DNA of 64,000 nucleotides from Tubiluchus corallicola. Its lineage: Eukaryota > Priapulida > Priapulimorpha > Priapulimorphida > Tubiluchidae. Numbering within the stretch: the stretch's first letter is position 1; each line of letters begins with the position of its first letter. Made by a program: the position numbers and the translations under genes. The notes beneath the pieces were generated by a model that was not told where the DNA came from, searched no databases, and worked only from the letters and a program-made list of their open reading frames with translations. Where the stretch lies: the NCBI GenBank assembly GCA_030141605.1, contig JAQGDQ010000082.1, forward strand, positions 236,501 to 300,500, in the 5' to 3' direction. Of this stretch, positions 1-14,447 are shown piece after piece.

Positions 1-1602
1 AATATAAAGAAGACAGCTTTTGCGAACAACGATACATGATTTCTTTCCTTCTGTTCAATTAACCACTTCTTAAGAAAAATGTGGAAACTAGACCTGATAT
101 TTTCTCATTAAATGATTAACGATATCATGAGATCAGTTAATAGTAATCGCTAATTAATTTTTTCTAACGTAAAAAGTAGACAAAGATTTCGTTGATAAAG
201 GGAAACCGTTTGGGATCAGTCACAAAGAAGTATAGAAATCCTAGTCAAGCAACTTTATTTTCTGTAATACATTATTCATGGGCGGTGAGTTCGTAATCAG
301 GGCGGTGTGTCAACACAATTAACTTATGGATTTAAAATAAACACATAAAGCGCATCAGAAATTAAATTCCGCTTCTTCGATTTATTCCAAGCCACCAGAG
401 CTAACGAAGCTGATATTGCTATCTTGTTTGCGCGCTTTCAGCAATGGTTTCAAGTGTTCTGGCGTAAAAAGGCAATAGACACAGACTATCTGTTTGATTA
501 GTGCTGTTATTTTTGTTGTTGATGGTGTCGATAGTGCTGGTTGGCAGTAGCGCAAGAGCGTTGTCGTTGTTGCTGGCGCTGTCATTGCTGTTGTTAGTGG
601 AGTCATGTTGTTTTGAATAAGAACTAGTTAGAGTGTTAAGAGTTAAACATGACTGACTACATCCGAAAAACCTTTTCTGGATGTAGACTAGCGACACAGC
701 CAACACAAGACGCGAGTTCGAATCCAAAATTATTCCTAAAAAGCTTTAGAGAAAACATTTTACGTTCTTTCTCTATATCGCTATATTGAATGTGGTTATT
801 TAGACAGAATGGAGGCAACGAAAATTCTATTTCGGAACTCCCAAAAATCTCAAAAATACACTGTGCTTCTATATAGAATGTCCTGAAAAGTGCTATTTTA
901 ACGCTATTTTAGCCACCACATTCAGGCGGAAGCAGTGACCTAAATTGGCATTAGCCTAAAAGCTTCCTGGGTTATATTGGTTCTTATGTACCACATTCGG
1001 ACAAACTTTGCAGCATGTAGACGTTTATAAATAACCCACAAGCAGACACATTGACAGATCTTCATCTTTGCAGTATAGATTAGTTCCGCCTCTGATACCT
1101 TCTTTGACTCGTCATATCGCTTCTTTTCCCAACTTTACGCATTTCTGCATTTCCTTTTATTCTTTAAGGATATACGCTACACTCGAGTTCTGGATTGACA
1201 TAAATCCAGAAAGACGGTTCCAAAACAGTAATAAACACATTGGTAATTTCATCCGTGCATATATGCATTAATCAATCTAGCGCCACATTATAAGAAGCCC
1301 GCTGTGAGTGGCGTATCGAATCCCAGGGATCACAGTAAAATGTAGTTGCAAAATATTTGTTAAGAAAATTGAAACAAATTAAGAGAAGACAGTTAAGAAT
1401 AGCTAACACAAGGAAAATCAAATTAGCGTTTGTTGTTTTTGATATTAATAACAGACAGCCGATGAGAAGTACGTTTAGTGCACTTCTCCAAGCCTATATG
1501 CCAATTCATTAGAGTTAGGGTTGGAAACAGGTAATAGCTTCAAAGCGACATGTTGTGTTTTGCGATTTTCAATGTAATGCATTCAGCTGGACGAGTGAGC
1601 TA
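1..1602. other. Non-coding, no gene seen
   Basis: Only short overlapping open frames occur, without splice-supported structure or recognisable domains. A box-B-like motif (AGTTCGAATCC, 715-725) may mark a decayed tRNA-derived SINE, but no convincing box A sits at the right distance. Confidence 0.5.
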
Positions 1603-2400
1603 AAGATAAGATAAGGTAATATAAGGTAAGGTCAGGTTAGGTAAGGTCAGGAAGATCAAGCCCAGTCAGGTCAAACAGGGTAACTCCAAAAAATGAGATA
1701 AGACGAGATGAGGTAAGGCAAGATAAAACAGGGTAAGGCAAGGTAAGATAAGGTAAGGTAAGGCAAAGTAAAGTAAGGTAAGGTAATATAATGTAGGTAA
1801 AGTAATGTAAGGTAAGGTAAGGTAAGGTAAGGTAAGGTACGGCAGGTAAGATAAGATAAGACAGGACAAGACAAGACAAGACAAGACAAGACAAGACAAG
1901 ACAAGGCAAGGCAAGGCAAGGCAAGGCAAGGCAAGGCAAGGCAAGGCAAGGCAAAGCAAGGCAAGGCAAGGCAAGGCAAGGCAAGGCAAGGCAAGGCAAG
2001 GCAAGGCAAGGCAAGGCAAGGCAAGGCAAGACAAGACAAGACAAGACAAGACAAGACAAGACAAGACAAGACAAGACAAGACAAGACAAGACAAGACAAG
2101 ACAAGACAAGACAAGACAAGACAAGACAAGACAAGACAAGACAAGACAAGACAAGACACGACACGACACGACACGACACGACACGACACGACACGACACG
2201 ACACGACACGACACGACACGACACGACACGACACGACACGACACGACACGACACGACACGACACGACACGACACGACACGACAAGACAAGCAAGACAAGA
2301 CAAGACAAGACAAGATAAGGTAAAGTAAGGTAAGGTATACTAAGACAAGGTAAAAGCTAAAGTAAGCTAATGTAAGGTAAGATAAAGTAAGGTGAAACTA
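1603..2400. repeat. Block-structured pentanucleotide satellite
   Basis: The flanks are degenerate AAGGT-type repeats. The core is a run of homogeneous blocks: ACAAG x8 (1866-1905), GCAAG x25 (1906-2030, one variant unit at 1951), ACAAG x25 (2031-2155), ACACG x25 (2156-2280), then about seven ACAAG units. The blocks differ by single-base changes of the same pentamer. Because the unit has no stop codon in any minus-strand frame, three long low-complexity open frames appear; they are not genes. Confidence 0.97.
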
Positions 2401-5467
<3,067 letters not shown>

Positions 5468-5469
5468 AC

Positions 5470-5517
<48 letters not shown>
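5468..5517. repeat. (ATC)n microsatellite
   Basis: About 16 perfect copies of the ATC trinucleotide. Confidence 0.95.
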
Positions 5518-6375
5518 TGTCAGCGCCAACAACTCAATCCAAAATTACGCCTAAAATCTAACCACATGCTTCAAGCTCCAGCCACATAGCTTTGTAAAAG
5601 GATTAAGTAATTATTTCCCTAATGTTAAGACTCTATCTCTAAGGGTAGATTAGCTTTTTGGCTTTGCTGTCATCGGCAGCTGAAACAGATAATATTCCTC
5701 CGCAGCACTTATACTCGGCGGCTATCTCTACCGCTCGAATTGTAATGATTTTTCTAGCAATTTAGACAATTGTCAGAGTTAAAACGGATGCGTCCTTAAA
5801 AACTCGTTTGTTGTCGAAAACAGGAAAGTAGTCGAGTAAAAAAAACTGGAAAAAGCAATTTTCATTTTCATCTGCTGTCATCTGCGACAATGCTTTATCA
5901 GCAAAAACGAACTGACAAGAGCAGAAATCTTCGACGGTTGTACGAACAGTAGAATTTTTCTTGAAATATAATCGACAACTGTATCATTACCACGTCTTGT
6001 AAGTTGAGTTTTTGTACACGCGTATGCGTGTCCATGATGAGAATAAGTAGCTTTATTATAGTTTTCTCAGCCATGTCAAAATTGTGGGTTTTTCTTAGAA
6101 ATAATAAAACATGCTACGCCATGGGAGCTTGCGTAGGACTGTCCATTGGATCATATATGAATCAGTCACAAAACAAGCAACAGTGAAAAGCCACCAGAAA
6201 ACGAACCACTAAACTGGAGTGACGGTCAAACCGAAACATAGAGGGCCTGGATAAAGACTCGTACATAGTTTTGTGACTCGTCAAAAATGATTATACATGT
6301 AAAAACCTTGATCACCCATGCTCACAGCAATCGGTACACGGATAGGGATAGGGGATAGGGCACCGCTTCAGTCTA

Positions 6376-6447
6376 GTTGTCTGTCTACCTGTCTGTCTGT
6401 CTTTTGTCTGTTTGTCTGTCTGTCTGTCTGGCTGTCTGTCTGTCTGC
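6376..6447. repeat. (TGTC)n imperfect tetranucleotide repeat
   Basis: Interrupted TGTC repeats. The short open frames that cross it on both strands are repeat artefacts. The preceding stretch 5518-6375 shows no recognisable gene. Confidence 0.9.
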
Positions 6448-9400
6448 AGAATAAAATCAAAATGGATGAAACAATAATCACCAAACTGAGCAAGATCCGA
6501 TACCTCAAAAGTCAAGGTTACAACAATGTGAAAAATGTCTAAAGAATTTTTTACTCAGTAATTTCGTGTCAGGACGTGGGTCTGCAACTCTGCTGACTGT
6601 CGTCATTCTAATTCGAAACTCTTTTTATGTCTGCAATTAAGTTTTGAATTAACTACTGATAAAAGAAGTGCAATTAGCGTTTCGTCTTTGTGCAAGAACG
6701 TACGTGTTACACAAAGAAACAAAATCAATCAGTTTATGCGTCTGATGTAAAATGCTGATGTGCAAAATAGACGGATGGCGTGTGGTTCGTTCATTTTCAG
6801 TTTTTAATTTAATTATAATCAACTTGATTATCATTAATTGACTTACCAAAATACAGAGGTCAACAGGCTCGAAATGCAGTAAATACGTGTGCAATCGTAT
6901 ATTTTATTTCATTTAGTATAATTATTATTGTTTATTTTAATTTGTTATTGGTGAAGCATAGTACTACAACACTCATAATCCAATGAAGACATTGCCGACA
7001 ATGTGAATATTCGCAGTAATGCAACCACACTGTGGATATTTCCTGAGTTTTACTATCGAATGCTTTTAAAACATTAGGAAGTATTTTTATAGCTTTGCAC
7101 TTTTATGCATGCAAGTAGCATTCTCTTAGCTTGTGCGTGGGAGTGCATATAAAACAAATGCTAATTGCTTGTTCGTCGTTTATTGGATCTTTCGCCTCCA
7201 TACTGAAATACAAATTTTGTTATCTTACAAAATCCTTTTAGGGAGACCATACAGTTGCTATAAAACCTAGCGTCTGTATTATCAACTTTCAAAACATTCA
7301 AAACGATTGGTGACCTATATCTTTTGCACTTCAAAAGTGCAAAAGTGATTTCACCAAAGCGCAAATAGCGATTCTAAAAGCGCAAAAAATATCTTCGCGC
7401 AAAAAATTTTCAAATGTGCAAAAGGTGAAAGGTAAAAGTGAAATCTTCACTACAAGTACATTTCGATTTTTCCTTTCGCAGTTTTGAAATCATCTTGTGC
7501 ACTTTTGAAGTAGGCCTACTGTGACGCTACGCCATTTGCGCATCTCAACATTTGAACTGTTTGTAGCTTAGGCCTGTAAGTTCCCAAAAATCCGAATCTG
7601 CTTTCCGTTATTTTCAACCAGTATTTTATTATTTTATGTAAAACGTAGTCGTGTCAAACTGGACTGATGACAATCCGATTCGATTCAGCAAAAATGAAAG
7701 AACACAATTATATTCACCAAAACCAGCTAGCTAGTCTTAGTGCTCACCTGCTTGACAAATTGCTCTTTGGCAAGAGGAGAACAACGAGATGTAAATTATG
7801 AATAACGCGGTGACATCTGTTGACAAGCGGAAAAAACATTGAAAGATGTTGTTCTTTTAAAATACGTATCGCTTCTGTCAATAACATTTTAACAGCTATT
7901 AACTGCACTGCCCTAGTCATGAAAACGGAACTATTTTTTAAATCAGTCCGCCAAAACTGCTTTGGGAGCGTCTTTCTTACGTCTCTTTTCTGGAAGTGTC
8001 AAGCCGTTAAATGACAAAACACTCTCTATTGAGCGGCGCCATGAATAATTCAGTTCCTTGCGGCCGGTATCATGAATGTTTCATCTTGTTTTAAATTCCG
8101 GCCACAGTCAAACAATGGACCAGGCAGTCTAGTTGACAGTAGCCATGGAACATCATGATGACGGATGAATATCGAGTAATATTGGATTCGCTTGAGAAGA
8201 CAGGGGAGGCGGAAAAAACAAGGCAAACGGGAAGGGCGAAAACGTTATTAGCCGACAAAACAAGTCCATGTATACTTCAGCAAGGAGTGGCCAATACAAC
8301 ATATGCTGATTACACATTTAGCTGACGCGTTTTCACCAATTTTGCGATTGTATGATCCGCTAACATTCGTGTGATGCTCTGCTCCCGGTTCTGGATCTTT
8401 ACTGACGTCGGCACTCGTAAGGCTCTCCTCGGCCAGAAAAGGCTGAAGAATTATTTCTCTGAGAACTGCTGATGTCTTTGCACGCTGTGTTCAACATAAC
8501 CCGATCGAGTGGCACTTGAACGGCCAGCCGATTAGTAAACTCTGTCACGATGATTTCCTCCATTGTAGGTTTGTATGCTCGCGTTGTGAATTTCTACTCA
8601 CGTGCTAACATACGTGAAACACGTGTCCTTGCTCTTTACGATCGGTTGAGAAATAACATATCAGCACTAGTTAAATATACAAACCATAACACAATATTTT
8701 CCAAAATCAAGCAACACATTGTTTTTAAACCAGTGTCTCCAACTTCTTGGCAATAAAACTTTTCTCCCCACTTTATATTACATGCATTTGCATTTAGGTA
8801 TATAGGTAAATAATGTGCATTTTTATATGTAAATCAAAAATTTCATAGTTTAAATGTCTTGAAATCACTTTTGTTTTTGTAAAGTAGAAATTTTACGCCT
8901 ACGAATTTGTCATTGTACTTACGTGTTATACTAAAACGTCTTAGATTCGGACGCTACAATTAGAACATTTAATAATTATTCATTAAGTAAAAGAATTTAG
9001 TTAAAGATGATATATCGCGTTTCTGTAATTCAAAGGAACTGCGAATGAAAAATAAAGATCCTAAATTCACAAGTTTGAAAATTCGAATTTATGAATCATG
9101 CAAAATTACTTTCAATAGGATAGAATAATTTCCTTTGAGATTTAAATATTATTGGTTTGATTGGTTTTCATTTTTCTGTGATTATACGTACGTATTATGT
9201 GGGATTTTGCGAAATTAAATAAACTGCTGTGTTCATGTTGTTTAGCTGTGATCTTGCACACAACAACCGGAATGAACCTCTCAATAGCAGATCGTTTTAA
9301 CACTAGAAGGACCGGGTGCATCAGTCAACGCATTTTTTTTATTTCGTATATAGGCCTATCTCTGAAAACCGTGGACAATATGTTTCTATTTTTATTTCTT

Positions 9401-10230
9401 TTCCTAGTTTGGTGCTAACTACTATTGCACAGTATTTCAGGACCGAAATGTTACTTGTTAACAATGGGCTACTACCTAGGGACCATTTGTGTTCAATTGA
9501 CGCCAGTACATATTGTACGTTGTAAATCATCACAGTAGTTAATGTGAATGTAAGTCTGTGAATATACATCACTGAATGTAAATGAGCAAACTCATTTCGA
9601 CGTCTTTTAATATAATGAGCTAAAAGCTTGTGGTCTGAACTTTCTTGATTGTCGGCTCTTTCAGTCAGGCCACCAGACTGTTTAATTCAATGCAGATTCT
9701 CCAGACTATATGAGTCATTATACTTCTATTGCAAAAAGTGCTTCAATTTTATATGAGTTCAGTTAATTCTCTGATGCATCATTGAATTTCAGTAAAATCT
9801 GACTGATATTTACTAATTTTATTTTTGTATAAGAATGATAACTATGATTGCGCCTGCCGATCCTTCTAGGTAGTAAAGTTTACCGGTCCATTGTATTAAA
9901 ACTGTTAACGTATACCGTAAAACTATGACCGTTTATTGCGTTGATGCCCCCATCTACTAAAGTTATTACTGAATCAAAAGAAACAAGAGTTGCTTTAACA
10001 GTTTTGAAAACTGTCAGGCAAACATAGCTTTACTCAATGAAGCCAAAACTGAAGTGACAAGCCGGGAATTTTGTTTATTCGGTTTCGTGTCTTCATTGAG
10101 CCTCCAAGGCACATCCTATCGCTTCTATTAAGCGCTTCGTTAACTTATAAAACCCCGAAAACAGCTTCTTACTTGCGAGTTGGTGTGTACAAGACTAAAA
10201 ATATCTGTGACAAAGTTGCTATCGCTGTTT
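6448..10230. other. Non-coding, no gene seen
   Basis: About 3.8 kb with only short, non-conserved open frames. It contains a perfect hairpin at 7321-7345 followed by a cluster of GCGCAAA/GTGCAAAA motifs to about 7500, and TAGGCCTA octamers at 7511-7518 and 9351-9358. Confidence 0.5.
7321..7345. repeat. Perfect 11-bp inverted repeat, 3-nt loop
   Basis: CTTTTGCACTT (7321-7331), loop CAA, AAGTGCAAAAG (7335-7345). The motif GTGCAAAAG or GCGCAAAA recurs several times in the next 100 bp. The role is unknown. Confidence 0.8.
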
Positions 10231-10231
10231 A

Positions 10232-10406
10232 GGTTGTTGTTGTTGTTGTTGCTTGGTGTTGTTGTTGTTGTTGTTGTTGCTGCTGTTGTCGCTGTCGCTG
10301 TCGTTGTGGTTAGGTATAGTTGTGGTTACTGCTGCTTTTGTTGCAGTTGTTGCAGCCGTCACTTTCATTGTTGTCCCTAACGTCGTTGTTACTGTTGTTA
10401 TTATCG
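10232..10406. repeat. (GTT)n-rich imperfect trinucleotide repeat
   Basis: Pure GTT at the left grades into mixed GTT/GCT/GTC triplets. The valine/leucine-rich open frame through it is low complexity and not a credible gene. Confidence 0.85.
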
Positions 10407-10430
10407 TTTAATAATGATAAAATTTAATGA

Positions 10431-10567
10431 TACAGGGTGTTCCATAAGCATTAGTGCAGTAGAAATATGCTAATCAAATATTCATGCAATTCCATTTTTT
10501 TTGGTTTTTATATAATCCAAAGCCAGAATGATTGTATCGCACTCTTTCTTTTGGATCACTCTGTATA
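10431..10567. mobile_element. Short MITE with TACAGGGTGTTCC-type ends
   Basis: The left end is TACAGGGTGTTCCATAAG. The right end, TTTTGGATCACTCTGTATA, is an imperfect inverted copy of the left-end consensus. The left 40 bp match the left end of a second copy at 37560-37802, including a shared AATATGCT segment. TA at both tips suggests a Tc1/mariner-like non-autonomous element. The right part of this element is also the left edge of the protease array. Confidence 0.6.
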
Positions 10568-11248
10568 AAAGTACTTTTGTAAATGTTTAGTTTCGGTATT
10601 TGAAGTAAATTAAGTTGTATAAGTCTGAATGCGGTGTCTAGTAGACTGTCTAGTAGTGCCGTTACTAACAAATATTTTCAGTAATTACCAATTCAAGCAT
10701 TTGCAGAAAGGATTAAGACTTAATTCTATCATTTCTCTTAGTTAAAGCACGATGTTCGTGATTTGAAGTTAAATATTTATGTTTGTGTGAGTGATTGAAA
10801 TAACTGGTGGAGATTTTCTGACGCACTTATAAGTTCACATTGAAATGACCTGTTACGATCGTCGCTAAATCTTAATGTAACATTACATGTACTTTCGTGA
10901 ACATTTTCATTTTAATAATTTATTGAGTAATCATATATAAGAATAACACACATATAGGTAAAAATTACACAAAAATTAAGAAAATAAAAACTGATTCACT
11001 GCAAATGTGTCACAGCTAGAAAAATTTAAATAGTGCTATTTGAACCAGTCTGTAAGCCTTCCAGTTACATAATGTGGTTCATAAACTATTCATGCTAAAA
11101 TGCTTCGTTTGATATTTCTACCAATGTGTTTTACTCACAAGGAAACAATTGTCTCGTACTAACATTAATCGAATAAACTAACATTTTACTGATTATATGA
11201 CATTTGATTAAATTTATTTTAGGCTAAATTGCAAAACACTTTGATGTC
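10568..11248. repeat. Copy 1 of B-to-A intergenic segment
   Basis: Nearly identical to 13745-14447 and 18120-18824, and shared in shortened form with 23080-23627. No gene. AATAAA signals for the minus strand lie at 11213-11218 and 11249-11254. Confidence 0.85.
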
Positions 11249-11254
11249 TTTATT
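11249..11254 (-). terminator. Poly(A) signal overlapping the A1 stop codon
   Basis: AATAAA on the minus strand, overlapping the TAA stop of A1. In A2, A3 and A4 the same site reads AATAGA. A second AATAAA at 11213-11218 is conserved in A2 and A4 and may be the one used. Confidence 0.4.
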
Positions 11255-12125
11255 TAAGAGTATTATATGACGGTGCAGTTTTCTGAGTTTTTGCATAGTA
11301 ATAAAATTGCTCGTCTTGAATCCAATCCAAATAGTTATCTACCCTAGTACATGTTGTTGGACCATTGCAATTTGGGCCAGTATGACTGATGATTCCAATT
11401 ACTTCTCCTGTTTCAAGCAACGTCATTGGACCTCCAGAATCTCCTGCACAGGCACCACCATAAGATTCATTTGTTTGGATAGTGAGATAGGAGGTTAAAG
11501 CCACTGGTGAAGTCACTTTCTGAAGGATCCTTACTGGCTCTGGATCTGGTTTGATATTGCGTTTACTAGGCCTACCCCAGCCTGTGAGTGTAACCATTTT
11601 GCCTATGTACTTTCCCCTGTTGCATACTGGTAAAATAGCAGGTCCACAGGTGCCAATGTTGTCACAATTGATTCCCTGGTTTAGTTTAACAAGAGCAATG
11701 TCATTAAGGAAAAATTTGTCATTGTAATTAGGATGCGTTACATAATATTCAACCCATCGCTTTCGAACAGTTTTTTCACGTTCAACGCTACCAATGAAAA
11801 CTTTTGCGGTCTTCCCTTTCCTAGTGGGTATTTTAGTTCCGAGAAAGCAATGTGCAGCTGATAAAAACCACTCATCGTTGATAAGTACCCCTCCACAACG
11901 GACCCTTTTGTCAAAATCAACCATAACTTGGTATGGAAATTCTCCTAGTCCGGCGTCTATGCCGCCTATAATTCTTGGAGATGTATCTATATCCGGAAAA
12001 GGAATTTCTCTTGACTGGCACGCCATAAACCACGAAACAAGCATGAGTAGACCTAACACACTGCGAATGTAGTCACTCATGTCTCCCATATACTTAAAAT
12101 AGACAGAAAAAATCTTGAACACCAA
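11250..12125 (-). CDS. Secreted S1-family serine protease zymogen, A subfamily (A1)
   Basis: A 291-residue intronless open frame for a chymotrypsin-fold protease. A hydrophobic signal segment lies at about residues 21-37, then a short propeptide, then the activation site Arg51|Ile52 (RIIGG). The triad is complete: His92 in SAAHC, Asp142 in NDIALVKL, Ser230 in GDSGGP. The S1 pocket is not tryptic: position 189 is Gly224, 216 is Thr249 and 226 is Thr257 (chymotrypsin numbering). This resembles elastases, which suggests small P1 residues (inference). The cysteines for the 136-201 and 168-182 disulfides are missing; 42-58 and 191-220 are present. Cys36 near the signal end could pair with Cys168 of PVC, like chymotrypsin 1-122. 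The true start may be an internal Met (residue 13 or 16), because the B4 paralogue begins just before the equivalent MGDY. Confidence 0.92.
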   Translation of the reverse strand: MVFKIFSVYFKYMGDMSDYIRSVLGLLMLVSWFMACQSREIPFPDIDTSPRIIGGIDAGLGEFPYQVMVDFDKRVRCGGVLINDEWFLSAAHCFLGTKIPTRKGKTAKVFIGSVEREKTVRKRWVEYYVTHPNYNDKFFLNDIALVKLNQGINCDNIGTCGPAILPVCNRGKYIGKMVTLTGWGRPSKRNIKPDPEPVRILQKVTSPVALTSYLTIQTNESYGGACAGDSGGPMTLLETGEVIGIISHTGPNCNGPTTCTRVDNYLDWIQDEQFYYYAKTQKTAPSYNTLK

Positions 12126-12709
12126 TCAAGGTGGTGTTCTAGCGTTTTTGTATTGTGTTAGCGCCAATTCTCAACAAATGCCTTTATATTTTTCATAAAC
12201 AAATAAACAGAGCGCCGCAAGTTAGCAAGTACACCTGATTCAAAATTTAATGATTGTCCACATTATGAGTCACAATGTAGCAAGCTGAATGCTGTTTAAA
12301 CTTTTTTGTTATACAGAAACTTGATTATGTTATGTAAACAGATAAATAGAATGCCTTAGGTCAGTAAGGAACAAACTGAAATATTCGCAAGAAAAATAAT
12401 CAAATTCGGTCCAGGGCTAAGAAAAAGTTCATATGGTTAACATTGTCATACGACCATAAACTTCCTACCCATTATTTCCATTGCTAGTCTGGGTCCATGG
12501 CTACAAGAGTAAATAACTTTCTGTGTATCTTTTTAGCTCGAATAGAATTAAAGTTGGTATTAGTTCCAGAGTCAATTAAACTTGCAGCAATGTTGAGAAT
12601 CCTTGAAAAGGTTTTTGTTTGTTCATTCGTTTGCTTGTTCATTTGTTGTTTTGTAGTTATGTTAGTTAAAGATTGCCCACCGTTGGCATTTTTGCAGTTT
12701 GTTAAGTTT
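12126..12709. repeat. Copy 1 of A-to-B intergenic segment
   Basis: A 5' flank of A1 and 3' flank of B1, nearly identical to 15324-15906 and 19686-20270. It contains a conserved minus-strand TATAAA near its left end. An 82-residue minus-strand frame here (from 12732) is conserved only because the DNA is duplicated; it is the out-of-frame continuation of the B1 tail. Confidence 0.85.
12183..12188 (-). promoter_or_regulatory. Candidate TATA box of A1
   Basis: TATAAA on the minus strand about 60 bp upstream of the first ATG, conserved at the same distance in all four A genes. This fits a short 5' UTR. Confidence 0.4.
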
Positions 12710-13567
12710 TTACGTAGTTGTAGACTGCTCATTTTTGATCCAGTCCAAGAAGCTGTCTAGTCTTGTAGCTACTGACGGGCCCTCACAACCAGGGGCAGTA
12801 TGACTAATGATTCCAATTACTTCTCCAGTTTTCTCTAGCGTCATAGGACCCCCAGAATCTCCTTTACAGGCACCACCATAAGATTCATTTGTATGGATAG
12901 TGAGATGGGAGGCAAAGGACACTGGTATGGTAACTTTCTGAAGAATGCTCTTGTGAACTACATCAATGTCCGTTTTGTTGGTTGCTCCCCAGCCAGTAAG
13001 TGTGACACTTTTGCCTTCGTATTTCATTCTACTACATACTGGCAGATGGGCGGGCTTATAGGTGTTAAAACTGCTTGCAAAATCGAGCTGCCTATTCAGT
13101 TTTACAAGAGCAATGTCGTAATGTAAAGTTTTGTTATTGTAATACTTATGCACTATATGCTCAGAAACCCATCGATCTTGAACAGTTTTTCCATATTCTA
13201 CACTGCCAATAAAAACTTTTATTGATGGTCCTTTACCATTATGAGGCACATGAGCCACGTAGTTATCAAAGCAGTGTGCTGCTGATAGTAACCAGTCTTC
13301 ATTGATAATGACCCCTCCGCAAATGTATCTTTTATCAAAATCAATCATAACTTGGTATGGAAATTCTCCTTGAATGACATCTGTGCCACCTATAATCCTT
13401 GGTGATATATCTATATCCAGTAAAGGAATGTCTCCGGATTTTTTTCGATTGTCTTTTGACTGACACACTCTAAACCACATAACAAGCACGACTAGGCCTA
13501 ACACACGGTGAATGTAGTCACTCATTTTGACCGAACTCTTAAAATTCTGATGAAATATCTTGAACAC
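12710..13567 (-). CDS. Secreted S1-family serine protease zymogen, B subfamily (B1), short tail
   Basis: 285 residues, intronless. Signal segment at about 21-36, basic propeptide, activation at Arg57|Ile58, triad His98, Asp151 (HYDIALVKL) and Ser238 (GDSGGP). Pocket positions: Gly232 (189), Thr257 (216), Ser265 (226), so not trypsin-like. Compared with A, the B group has a longer propeptide (KDNRKKSGD), a longer insert after the His region and no Cys pair before PVC. The frame stops early at EQSTTT. Relative to B3 and B5 one T of the Phe codon after GluGln is missing, and the shifted frame ends within four codons, removing the FYYYV-type tail. The catalytic domain is complete, so the gene is probably functional. 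Confidence 0.9.
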   Translation of the reverse strand: MFKIFHQNFKSSVKMSDYIHRVLGLVVLVMWFRVCQSKDNRKKSGDIPLLDIDISPRIIGGTDVIQGEFPYQVMIDFDKRYICGGVIINEDWLLSAAHCFDNYVAHVPHNGKGPSIKVFIGSVEYGKTVQDRWVSEHIVHKYYNNKTLHYDIALVKLNRQLDFASSFNTYKPAHLPVCSRMKYEGKSVTLTGWGATNKTDIDVVHKSILQKVTIPVSFASHLTIHTNESYGGACKGDSGGPMTLEKTGEVIGIISHTAPGCEGPSVATRLDSFLDWIKNEQSTTT

Positions 13568-14447
13568 TGCTCATGCTGCACCGGTCTCATGCAAGACAGC
13601 TTGAGTGGTAATGACATGAGTAGATTATTGTTCCAAAAGTCATTGTAAGATTATGGGTATTATGAATCACAAAGTAGTAAATTGAATGCTGTTTAAACTT
13701 TTTAAAAATATTTGAAAGACTATTCTAAAATCTCAGGTCTTTTGGATCACTCTGTGTAAAAGTACCTTTGTAAATGTTTAGTTTCAGTATTTGAAGTAAA
13801 TTAAGTTGTATTAGTCTGAATGCGGTGTCTAGTAGATTGTCTAGTAGTGCCGCTACTAACAAATATTTTCAGTGATTACCAATTCAAGCATTTGTAGAAA
13901 GGATTAAGACTTAAAACTTAATTCTATCATTTGTCTTAGTTAAAGCACGATGTTCGTGATTTGAAGTTAAATATTTATGTTTGTGTGAGTGAGTGAAATA
14001 ACTGGTGGAGATTTTCTGACGCACTGATAAGTTCACATTGAAATGACCTGTTACGACCGTCGCTAAATCTTAATGTAACATTACATGTACTTTCGTGAAC
14101 ATTTTCATTTTAATAATTTATTGAGTAATCATATATAAGAATAACACACATATAGGTAAAAATTACACAAAAATTAAGAAAATAAAAACTGATTCACTGC
14201 AAATGTGTCACAGCTAGAAAAATTTAAATAGTGCTATTTGAACCAGTCTGTAAGCCTTCCGGTTACATAATGTGGTTCATAAACTATTCATGCTAAAATG
14301 CTTCGTTTGATATTTCTACCAATGTGTTTTACTCACAAGGAAACAATTGTCTCGTACTAACATTAATCGAATAAACTAACATTTTACTGATTATATGACA
14401 TTTGATTAAATTTATTTTAGGCTAAATTGCAAAACACTTTGATGTCT
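13568..14447. repeat. Copy 2 of B-to-A intergenic segment
   Basis: No gene. Nearly identical to 17945-18824. Includes the right end of the MITE found whole at 10431-10567 (TTTTGGATCACTCTG near 13740). Confidence 0.85.

Noticed and set aside
1637-2313. Three overlapping minus-strand open frames of over 200 codons
   Set aside because: They arise in all three frames of a stop-free pentamer repeat and encode only monotonous Ser-Cys-Leu-Val type repeats.
11794-12072. Plus-strand frames repeated opposite each protease gene
   Set aside because: Antisense shadows conserved only because the protease genes are paralogous.
12484-12732. 82-codon minus-strand frame conserved in several copies
   Set aside because: It overlaps the 3' end of B genes in another frame and continues into duplicated 3' flank; conservation follows from recent DNA duplication, and the B3 and B5 copies do not preserve it.
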